This document shows, one piece after another, positions 54,325 to 62,140 of a stretch of 64,000 nucleotides of DNA. Source of the DNA: Flavobacteriales bacterium (GTDB lineage Bacteria > Bacteroidota > Bacteroidia > Flavobacteriales_D > Parvicellaceae); NCBI GenBank assembly GCA_025210295.1, contig JAOASC010000040.1, positions 52,817-116,816 of the forward strand, given 5' to 3'. The number at the start of each line of letters is the position of its first letter. The stretch's first letter is position 1. The notes beneath the pieces were generated by a model, which ran no database searches, was not told where the DNA came from, and worked only from the letters and a program-made list of their open reading frames with translations. The translations under genes and the position numbers were made by a program.

Positions 54325-56526
54325 TTATTGGGGAACTTCTATTCTATAGGGGATAATCAAGGTAACCTGTGTGCCCTGTTCATCGTACTTTTTTCGATCA
54401 TCGATACGGATAGAACCTTTATGCTTGGTGTTTCTAGAAAGAAGTTCCAAACGTTCAGTTGTTATAGCTGTAGATAGCGATTTTTTATTTTGATTACTAT
54501 TGATTTTTTGAGCTTCAATACCAATACCGTTATCTTTGATTGTACAAGTTAATACTTTGTTGGTATAATTTAAAATAATAGTTATTTCTTTTTCTCCTTT
54601 ATGATTGATAAATCCATGTTCAATGGCATTTTCAATAAATGGTTGAATAAGCATAGGAGGGATGTAAAATTGGTCTTTATCAATGTTAGCATCTACCATT
54701 AATGAATAATTATAAGGAGTTTCTACTTCTATATTTTGGAGGCTAATGTAGTTTTCAATAGCGATTAACTCTTGGTTTAAAGCTACCATTTGGTCTCTCG
54801 AATTTTCTAAAGTAACACGAAGGAGTTTAGAAAATTTAGAAAGGTAAGAGACGGCTTTTTTATTTTCTTTATTTAAAATAATTCCTTGTAAAACAGATAA
54901 AGCATTAAAAATAAAGTGAGGTGTCATTTGAGAACGCAATAAGCGTTGTTCTGTAATAATGTTTTGAGTTTCAGACTTCACATTTCGAACTCTTAAATAG
55001 AAAATAATAATCCCAAGAATAATGGTCACTAATAAAAAGATAATAATACCTAACAATAGATTACCTTGTGTTTTTTCTAGATTGGAAGAAGTCACTTTAA
55101 CGGTTTCGGTTAGCCTTAATTCATTGTTTTTAGCGTTTTCTAATTGATTCTTATATTTATATTCATACTCCAACTGCGTTATTTTTTGAATATTTTCTTT
55201 ATTGAATAGACTATCATTTAGTGTTTTATAGAGTTGATGACTTTCTAACGCATTTTGATAGTCTCCTGTATGTTCATAGATAAAAGATAATAGTTCTTCA
55301 GCTTTTTTTTGAGGCTCTAGCATATTGAGTTCCAGTGCATATGCTTTACCTTCTAAAGCGTAAGGGAGTGCAGTCTGATATGCACTCTCTAAAATATATG
55401 ATTCTGCAATTCCTAGTAGACTATAGGACAAAAGGCGTTTGTAATCGATCTCATTACCCGTATCCCTTGCTTCAATAAATTTTTCTCTAGCTATTAAAGG
55501 TTTTTTTAATATTAGATAGATCTCACCAATATTATATAAACTCATCGCTTTTTGGTCAATGTGGTTTATTTCCTCACTTATTTTTAGTGATTCATAATAG
55601 TATTGAAGTGACTTTTCATATTGATGTTTATTCATGTAGATATTCCCAAGAAGAATTGTAATATTATTCGTTAGACTTCTATTACCAATTTTTTTAGAAT
55701 ATTTTAAGGACTCTAAACTGTATTCTAACCCCTTATCATAATTGTCAGAAGCAGTGTAAGCATCACCTAAGTTGCTTAAGTTTTTAGCTATTCTAAGTGT
55801 GTCGTGTATCTTTTGATTGTATGCTAATGATTTGGTGTAATATGCTATGGCAAGGGGATAATTACCTTGGTATCTGTATACCGCTCCCAAAGAGGTATAT
55901 ACGCTAGATTTAGAAGCTTCTTTGTTAGATTTTTCGCATCTAAATAGCGCTTTTTTATAATTTTCTATAGCCTCATCATATCGACCTAAGTTTGTATATA
56001 CGTTTCCTACATTTATTAGGGTGTTAATCAACTCTCTTTCGTTACTATTTTTTTCATAAATTAAAGAGGCTTTTTTATAATTTTCTAGTGCTTTTTCGTT
56101 TTCAGAAAGCGAATAATGTGTTATTCCAAAAGCAGAATATACAGCGGCGATTCCCTTTTCATCATTTATCGATTGATAATGTTCTAAAGATTTTTCGAAT
56201 AATTTGATGCTTTCTGCTATGTTTGATCTTCTATTTTGCAGAATGCCTTCTAGATAGTTTAGTTTCGCTTTTCCAAGTGTATAGTCTAAACTATCACTTA
56301 AATGTCGTACTTCATCTAAATATGTTCTTGTTGCAGTTTCATCAATATTGAAAGAAGCAAACGCTAAACTGTATAGAACATTAACTCTACTCGTATCTTT
56401 TGAAACATACTTTTCTAAGACTCCTTTTAGACTGTCAATTTCGTTGGATTGAGAGAATGATTGAATAGGAGCTATTAAATAAGCTATAAAAAAGAGTTTT
56501 AAAAGTATGTTTATAAAGGGTCTCAT
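54325..56526 (-). CDS. TPR sensor histidine kinase (LytS/His_kinase type), copy B
   Basis: A 733-residue paralogue of copy A: signal anchor (LLKLFFIAYLIAPIQSFSQ), about nine periplasmic TPR units (AIENYKKALFRCEKSNK; AIAYYTKSLAYNQKIHD; SLQYYYESLKISEEINH), a membrane helix (LLLGIIIFLLVTIILGIIIFYL), and a kinase with MTPHFIFNALSVLQGII, LIQPFIENAIEHGF and IKDNGIGIEA. The C-terminal ~300 residues are close to identical with copy A, while the TPR sensor half has diverged. No response regulator follows it directly; it lies 74 bases upstream of copy A, so both kinases probably feed the single LytTR regulator. Confidence 0.93.
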   Translation of the reverse strand: MRPFINILLKLFFIAYLIAPIQSFSQSNEIDSLKGVLEKYVSKDTSRVNVLYSLAFASFNIDETATRTYLDEVRHLSDSLDYTLGKAKLNYLEGILQNRRSNIAESIKLFEKSLEHYQSINDEKGIAAVYSAFGITHYSLSENEKALENYKKASLIYEKNSNERELINTLINVGNVYTNLGRYDEAIENYKKALFRCEKSNKEASKSSVYTSLGAVYRYQGNYPLAIAYYTKSLAYNQKIHDTLRIAKNLSNLGDAYTASDNYDKGLEYSLESLKYSKKIGNRSLTNNITILLGNIYMNKHQYEKSLQYYYESLKISEEINHIDQKAMSLYNIGEIYLILKKPLIAREKFIEARDTGNEIDYKRLLSYSLLGIAESYILESAYQTALPYALEGKAYALELNMLEPQKKAEELLSFIYEHTGDYQNALESHQLYKTLNDSLFNKENIQKITQLEYEYKYKNQLENAKNNELRLTETVKVTSSNLEKTQGNLLLGIIIFLLVTIILGIIIFYLRVRNVKSETQNIITEQRLLRSQMTPHFIFNALSVLQGIILNKENKKAVSYLSKFSKLLRVTLENSRDQMVALNQELIAIENYISLQNIEVETPYNYSLMVDANIDKDQFYIPPMLIQPFIENAIEHGFINHKGEKEITIILNYTNKVLTCTIKDNGIGIEAQKINSNQNKKSLSTAITTERLELLSRNTKHKGSIRIDDRKKYDEQGTQVTLIIPYRIEVPQ

Positions 56527-56539
56527 AAAGTAAACTAGG

Positions 56540-57082
56540 TTAGCAAGATGTAAAAGTAAACTTTTCTACAGCTATTTCATTACCATTATCTTTTTCAAAT
56601 TTAACAACTTCTTTTAGAATGTTTTTAAAGTAAAAGAATTTATAAATAGTATGAACGTCAATATATTTATGAATTCTTCCTTTTTTATCGTATTGAAAAT
56701 CAATGTCCGCCATGTATCCCGAACCAACTCCTTCAAAACTTATTATTTTATTTTCCCACAAAGTATATTTTTCAATATTCAAGCATTGAGATCCATTCGA
56801 ATCACAGCCTCTAAATCGTTTTATTATAAGCAAAGAGTCTATGATATTTGAATCAATCCTATTCCAATTATCAAGACTTTTATCTAAATGATTAATGTAA
56901 GAATTTTTTAAATAATAAAGATGATTAGAGTTCACTAGGGCAAGAAAATTTTCTGTTGAATCTATAGACTGTATTGTGGTTACATTTTTACAAGAATACT
57001 TATTGTAATGCTCTTTTTCATCACTGTCAGTACATGCAATCAAAAAGCAAAAAAATAAAGCGTATAATAATCGTATAATCAA
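56540..57082 (-). CDS. Small lipoprotein of unknown function
   Basis: A 180-residue lipoprotein with lipobox FCFLIACTDSDEK, Cys at about residue 17. The mature part has several Cys (NKYSCKNVTT; RFRGCDSNGSQCLN; FTFTSC) that could form disulphides. It continues with beta strands such as NKIISFEGVGSGYMADIDFQYDKKGRIHKY. No family recognised. Its start overlaps the stop of the upstream 784-residue gene by 4 bases, so the two are translated together; it ends 13 bases before kinase copy B. Confidence 0.75.
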   Translation of the reverse strand: MIIRLLYALFFCFLIACTDSDEKEHYNKYSCKNVTTIQSIDSTENFLALVNSNHLYYLKNSYINHLDKSLDNWNRIDSNIIDSLLIIKRFRGCDSNGSQCLNIEKYTLWENKIISFEGVGSGYMADIDFQYDKKGRIHKYIDVHTIYKFFYFKNILKEVVKFEKDNGNEIAVEKFTFTSC

Positions 57083-59433
57083 AACTCCAACAGTGTCTTT
57101 ATTTTATCTTCTTCAATTTTGAACTGAGCCATTTTAATTTCATAGTATGACATTTCAGTGTGAATAATAGCTTCAATTTCTTTAGCGTTGATTTTTTTCT
57201 CTCCAGCCATTAAGTTTGTTTTTTCAAATGTTTTTTTAAGTGAGCCTAATAACTTTTCTTTCTCTTTACCCTGAAAATGAAAATTAGCAGCTCTTAAAAG
57301 TTCTCCATAAAATTTCTCTAAAACAGAATAAGACCTAAAAATACTTAACGTTTGGTTTTCTGTTAATTGATATTTTTCTTTAATAGGTTGTACAGCTATA
57401 TTTTTTTTCGAAAAGTTAGATTTAACGGGATCAGTAAAACTTTGAATGTCTAGTATGATATGTTCTTCGTTTTCTGAAAATTTTAAGTGTGTACTACGCA
57501 ATTGTTTAAATTCATTCTGTTGTTTAGCAAGGGCTTGTTCTTCTTCTGTTTCTCCTGGGTATGCATCTAATTCTTTTGCTGTACTTGGTATCAACTTTCC
57601 TTGCTCCATTTTACCGACACCTTGTCCCTTAACAGCAAACAATAATGGTTTCTTTAAGAGTAGAGATTGATACAGTAGTTTACTTAATTCAAAACGTTCA
57701 GTTTCATCAATATAAAAATCTTTTAGTTGGTATTTGTCTGTATCAAATACATCATTAAAACTCAATTCAAAAGGGTGGGGGATAATGTCCTCTGGAATTC
57801 CTCTAGTAACGTTAGATAGTAATTGTATTTCATCTACACGGTCGCTCATTGCGTCTGGACCTATTGTGATTAGTCGAATAGAAAAATCTTCAATTTTTAA
57901 ATCAGCTGGAATTTTAAAGTTTTGCGTATAACTGTTAAAGGTACAACCATCGGCAAAAGTATAGATATAACCAAATTGAGTGTAAGGTAAACGTTTTCCA
58001 TCAATGAACCCTTTTAACTCAAATAAACGATCTCGAAAACGCTGTAAACGCTCTTCTTCTTCTCTTAAGTTGGCTTCTGCATTTGCCAATATTTTTTCAA
58101 TTTGAGCTTGTCGACTAATTAAGTTGGCTAACTTGTTTTGTAGACGTTTAATTTCTCCTTTAGTGTTTTTCGTCATATCTCTACCATTCTCTCTAGTGAC
58201 GATCTTATTTTTTTTCTTTAGTTTATGATTTTTTTGTGACCCAGATTTTAATTCAAATTCTGTTTCTTTAATTTTCATAAGGTTAAGCGCTTTAGCTTCT
58301 TTTGCCTCTTCAAGTTTAAACCTTAATCCTGTTTTACCATTAATCAATTCATCTAGATCGGGAATACTTTTGTTTTCTAGTTTATATATAATACTGTGAA
58401 CTGTACTTCCAGATCCGAATGTTGTATCAGGAGTTAACTCTTTGTTGATTTTGGATGCATAGAGTAAATAAACAGAGTCTTTATTACGAATAACAACTGT
58501 TGTTTGGAGGCGTTTATTAAACCCCCACATACTTAAATGAATATTGGTTAGGTCTTTTTTTATCGCATTAAAATCGTTAGCAACAGATTGTTTAGGAGTT
58601 AGTGCTTGGTGATTTCCCTTATGAGTTTTAAAGTCAGTCTCATACGTAAATAAACCAATACCTTTAGGTTTCCCAATTTTGTTTCTCCCTTCAGAAATTA
58701 ACTCTCTTTCGTTCAGTAAACCAGATGTTGAACTCCCATCACCAACTGCTTGTAGATAACTATAAAATTCTTCTTTTCCTCCAATTTTACGATAGTATTC
58801 TTCTCCTTTCTCTTGGATATAGAGTTGAGTAGCTTTATAAATTGCATCCATAATTTGCTGCTGTTCTACAAGCTTAAAGTTTTCTAGTTCCTTTAATTGA
58901 TTCGCACGTTCAAAGAAAGAAAGATTAGGATCCAATAATTCAATAACTTTAGAGGTGGGTTCATCTTTTTCATTTCGATACCTCGTTGCTTTACGTGGCA
59001 GTTCGGCCGTTAACTTTTCTATAAAATGAAGATAAACTTTATTAGAGATGCCTTCTACCTTTATTTCATCTTTTCGTTTTAACTCCCTATATAAAGATTG
59101 TAATGCAAGTTTGGAGGCTAATTCTGCTAAAAGCCCCTTTTCGACTGTTGAAAATTCGTATGAATTGATTTCTAGAAGAGAGGGTTCATAGATGATGTGT
59201 TGTTCAATAGAGTCAAAATCTACAATGGAGTCTAAACGTTTGTTGGTTTTAAACTTAAAATAGACAGTATCTCCTTTGTAGAGAAATAAGTCCCCAATTG
59301 TTCGCTTGAGTGTGGGGCTTTTCTCGGCAACATGATATAGATATGCTCTCTCTTCTGAAGAAAGCATTACATTTTGTCCCCAAAAGGAACTAAAGAGTGA
59401 AATCGAAAAAAGCAAAAGTATAAATAAGCGCAT
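57079..59433 (-). CDS. Large exported protein with coiled coil, unknown family
   Basis: A 784-residue protein with signal peptide (LFILLLFSISLFSSFWGQ). The chain is mainly helical. About residues 395-480 is a strongly charged coiled coil (MTKNTKGEIKRLQNKLANLI...NAEANLREEEERLQRFRDRLFEL). Before it lies a mixed domain (GIGLFTYETDFKTHKGNH...IHLSMWGFNKRLQTTVVIRN) and after it a beta-rich stretch (FGYIYTFADGCTFNSYTQNFKIP). No sorting domain, membrane anchor or lipobox. Translationally coupled with the lipoprotein at 56540. I do not recognise it; an envelope-associated role is the most that can be inferred. Confidence 0.75.
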   Translation of the reverse strand: MRLFILLLFSISLFSSFWGQNVMLSSEERAYLYHVAEKSPTLKRTIGDLFLYKGDTVYFKFKTNKRLDSIVDFDSIEQHIIYEPSLLEINSYEFSTVEKGLLAELASKLALQSLYRELKRKDEIKVEGISNKVYLHFIEKLTAELPRKATRYRNEKDEPTSKVIELLDPNLSFFERANQLKELENFKLVEQQQIMDAIYKATQLYIQEKGEEYYRKIGGKEEFYSYLQAVGDGSSTSGLLNERELISEGRNKIGKPKGIGLFTYETDFKTHKGNHQALTPKQSVANDFNAIKKDLTNIHLSMWGFNKRLQTTVVIRNKDSVYLLYASKINKELTPDTTFGSGSTVHSIIYKLENKSIPDLDELINGKTGLRFKLEEAKEAKALNLMKIKETEFELKSGSQKNHKLKKKNKIVTRENGRDMTKNTKGEIKRLQNKLANLISRQAQIEKILANAEANLREEEERLQRFRDRLFELKGFIDGKRLPYTQFGYIYTFADGCTFNSYTQNFKIPADLKIEDFSIRLITIGPDAMSDRVDEIQLLSNVTRGIPEDIIPHPFELSFNDVFDTDKYQLKDFYIDETERFELSKLLYQSLLLKKPLLFAVKGQGVGKMEQGKLIPSTAKELDAYPGETEEEQALAKQQNEFKQLRSTHLKFSENEEHIILDIQSFTDPVKSNFSKKNIAVQPIKEKYQLTENQTLSIFRSYSVLEKFYGELLRAANFHFQGKEKEKLLGSLKKTFEKTNLMAGEKKINAKEIEAIIHTEMSYYEIKMAQFKIEEDKIKTLLEF

Positions 59434-59639
59434 ATTTAGTTAAATCTACACGCTAGTATAACATAAATTATGCTAAAAGTTACCGATATAGTTGAAAAGT
59501 CGACTACTTGTTTAACAAAATGTGTTATATATATAGCCGAGTTAAGGCTAATTGCTTTAATTTGGAGTTAATCCAATGTGTATATTGAGCTAGTTAAGGA
59601 AAATCAATTAGCATTCCTGTTCAAGAGCCATATAAGCTA

Positions 59640-59927
59640 CTAGATCATCAAGCATATCAATAAAAGTAAAGAATTGGTAATGACGCTAAAACTAAACATG
59701 CTCACACACCATTGAGCTGGACTTTGTGCAATAAATGTAGCATTTGATGCCATTGTAACGAGTGTACAAATAGTTAAAATAATCATAGCGTTATGCATCA
59801 GTGCTAACATCGCTGCAACAGAGCCGTAACAGCTTTGAAAAGTGATCATTAGCGTCATTGCTCCAAAGCGATTTTCTTCAAAATAGTTGACAAGTTTTTC
59901 TATATAATTTTTTTCTTTTTTTATCAT
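59640..59927 (-). CDS. Small membrane protein of unknown function
   Basis: A 95-residue protein with a charged N-terminus (MIKKEKNYIEKLVNYFEENR) followed by about three hydrophobic segments (MTLMITFQSCYGSVAAMLAL; AMIILTICTLVTMASNATFI; WCVSMFSFSVITNSLLLLIC). The sequence is coherent throughout, including the loop IAQSPAQWCV, which supports a real gene. No family recognised. It stands alone between the 784-residue gene and the FISUMP protein gene. Confidence 0.65.
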   Translation of the reverse strand: MIKKEKNYIEKLVNYFEENRFGAMTLMITFQSCYGSVAAMLALMHNAMIILTICTLVTMASNATFIAQSPAQWCVSMFSFSVITNSLLLLICLMI

Positions 59928-60038
59928 GTTAAGGAGTAGGTTTTAATTGCTTTTTTTAGATGAATAGCGCTGTTATTTATAATAAATGATGTAGGAATCT
60001 CATTGGTAACATTTTTTGAAATTGATCATCTATCTTGA

Positions 60039-61853
60039 TTAGTTTTTAATGCAACGTACGGAAAAACCTGTTGCACGATTGTAGGTGTCAATCCCAGCTG
60101 AAGTATTATAAATAGATAGACATCGACTACTTAAACCAGTGATTGTACTCGACCAATAGTAACCAATATTTCCAATGTAATTAATCGCTCCATTGCTAGG
60201 GTCGCGATAACCTGCTGTTGTGAATTTTAATGGAGAACCAAATGCACCTACACTGTTATTCCCGCCAGACCAACTTAAGCGCTCTTCATTTAATTCCGTA
60301 GCTGTGGGGAGGCGATAACCTTTTGGGCAAGGGTTGTTGATACCATTGACTCCCTGCCATAAATTATTATTTTGAGGAACTCTCCAATCAAATGGAGTAG
60401 TTGTCTCGATTACAAAGTCTCCATGACTAGGATTGCTCGTACTTGAATTGGTGTTTGTTGAAGAGCTATTCCGACAATGATGACCATCTGAATCTCTACC
60501 CCACTGATACAAGTCACCATAAGCTAATTCATCAGTTCTGGTGATCGCAATTCTACTTGCACCTAAATTACGATCCATCCATGTCCTCCCAGTTGTAGGA
60601 TTCATTACATCACTAACTTCGGTAGGTATTCCCAATGCACAACGTAATTCTATAAATGAAACACTGTGTAAGTTTCCGGAATTATCAGCAACTACATGCT
60701 TACGGTCAGTTGCTAAGCTGTATTGTGGTAGATTTTCTATTTTAGTATGACCATCATTTTGAATTGAAATTCCGGTATTGCCGCCATTTCCTACTAACTT
60801 ATTGGTTGTTAAATTAATATTCTGTGTTGCAGTATGATTTCCTAAGTTGTCTTGTAATGGACTTAAATTGACGGTTTCACTGCTTCCTCTTTCTATGCCT
60901 ATCGTTAATGTAGTGCCATTTAGACTGCTCCCATTAATATTTTGATTATCTGTCCCAGCATCATCATCAACCCAAGTGTATTCCCCACTTCCATTGGTCG
61001 ATAAAACTTGTCCGTTGTTTCCGCCTGTAGGTAACTCTATTTCATTACTAGGATCAGCGTCTGCATCATTAACATTGTCAGTAAGCGTTACATTATTTCC
61101 ATTACTAATGGTTAATGTATTTCCAGTAAGCGAAAGCGTTTGGGCGTCGGTATTATCCAAGTAAGGTGTTAAATCAATGTTACTGGCATTACTATTATTG
61201 GTGATAGATAAAATATTGGTAGCTGTATTCAACGATAAGTCTTGAATCTCGTTGGTGATATCACCGTCTACTTCTGTAACTGTTAAAGGATTGGCAGTTG
61301 TTCCATCTCCAGAAATATTTGTCCCATTACTATTGACGACAGCTGTTCCCCAATTGTCAGCACCAGATGGCGCAGCTTGAGGAATCCAGTTGGTTCCATT
61401 CCAAGTTAAAACTTCACCATTGTTAGCAGTAGCTGGTAATTCAATTTCATTGTTGGGATCATTGTCATTATCAGTCACTGTCAATGGATTTCCGACAGTA
61501 CCATCACCAGAGATATTTGCTCCAGCAGTTTGTACGACTTGTGTCCCCCAGTTATCACCCGTGCCACTTCCCACTTGAACCCATTGTAAATTAGGCCCGT
61601 CCCAATAGAAAAAAGTTGTTAAGTCTTTATCATAAACTAACATTCCATCTTCGGCATTGGTTAACGCAGTACCTAAAGTATTTCGAGCTGTAGTTGTTAA
61701 CCTAGAGATTAAAACGCCTTTATCGGTAGATTCAATATCCAAAATAGCTTGAGGATTAGGATGGGATGTTCCTATTCCTACATTGTTTTGAGCAATAAAA
61801 TTAAGTGGGATAATTAAAATAGTTCCTAAGAGAGCGGTTAAAATACGTAGCAT
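60039..61853 (-). CDS. Secreted stalk protein with FISUMP domain
   Basis: A 604-residue secreted protein. Signal peptide (LTALLGTILIIPLNFIAQ), then the Bacteroidota cell-wall motif NNVGIGTSHPNPQAILDI and DKGVLISRLTT. A stalk of repeats follows (about 95-370, LPATANNGEVLTWNGTNWI; NISGDGTVGNPLTVTDNDNDPNNEI; NTDAQTLSLTGNTLTISNGNNVTL). The C-terminal 190 residues form a Fibrobacter-succinogenes-major-paralogous (FISUMP) domain: TGRTWMDRNLGASRIA, DLYQWGRDSDGHHCR, DWRVPQNNNLWQG, CPKGYRLPTATELNEE, WSSTITGLSSRCLSI and FSVRCIKN. Cys residues could form disulphides. No T9SS domain is visible, so export beyond the periplasm is unclear. It shares its stalk with the protein at 62141. Confidence 0.88.
   Translation of the reverse strand: MLRILTALLGTILIIPLNFIAQNNVGIGTSHPNPQAILDIESTDKGVLISRLTTTARNTLGTALTNAEDGMLVYDKDLTTFFYWDGPNLQWVQVGSGTGDNWGTQVVQTAGANISGDGTVGNPLTVTDNDNDPNNEIELPATANNGEVLTWNGTNWIPQAAPSGADNWGTAVVNSNGTNISGDGTTANPLTVTEVDGDITNEIQDLSLNTATNILSITNNSNASNIDLTPYLDNTDAQTLSLTGNTLTISNGNNVTLTDNVNDADADPSNEIELPTGGNNGQVLSTNGSGEYTWVDDDAGTDNQNINGSSLNGTTLTIGIERGSSETVNLSPLQDNLGNHTATQNINLTTNKLVGNGGNTGISIQNDGHTKIENLPQYSLATDRKHVVADNSGNLHSVSFIELRCALGIPTEVSDVMNPTTGRTWMDRNLGASRIAITRTDELAYGDLYQWGRDSDGHHCRNSSSTNTNSSTSNPSHGDFVIETTTPFDWRVPQNNNLWQGVNGINNPCPKGYRLPTATELNEERLSWSGGNNSVGAFGSPLKFTTAGYRDPSNGAINYIGNIGYYWSSTITGLSSRCLSIYNTSAGIDTYNRATGFSVRCIKN
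61063..61182. repeat. Shared stalk repeat, copy 1 (with 63810-63929)
   Basis: About 120 bases that recur with roughly 85 percent identity at 63810-63929, in the next gene. Both encode the stalk unit NTDAQTLSL.GNTLTISNGN. The order and spacing of the unit are the same in both genes, which points to duplication or recombination between them. Confidence 0.7.
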
Positions 61854-62080
61854 AATGTTTGGCTTTATTGATAAAAAACTTTATGGAAATATTACCTGAA
61901 TCATTAAAGTTTATTTATTATGGTTGGTTATTCATTTAGAACGATAATTTAAGGCGAAAACTTTCAATTTGTATGGTATTTTAGGTCAACAAACAATAAG
62001 GCTAGTTAAACGACGATATAATACTTTAACCAGTATCAAAGAATTTAGCGATTGATGTGAAAGTCTTTATACAAAAGCAC

Positions 62081-62120
62081 AAAAAAAAACAGCTATAACA
62101 ATTAATTATAGCTGTTTTTT
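62081..62120 (-). terminator. Rho-independent terminator of the 62141 gene
   Basis: A 14-bp stem (62085-62098 with 62106-62119; core ACAGCTATAA/TTATAGCTGT) with a 7-nt loop and, on the minus strand, a run of nine T. It lies 20 bases beyond the stop of the stalk-protein gene. Confidence 0.88.
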
Positions 62121-62140
62121 TATCCTATTGAATGGGTGAA

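Noticed and set aside
60541..60750. Plus-strand open frame opposite the FISUMP gene
   Set aside because: It is the antisense of a well-supported coding region and has no protein-like features.
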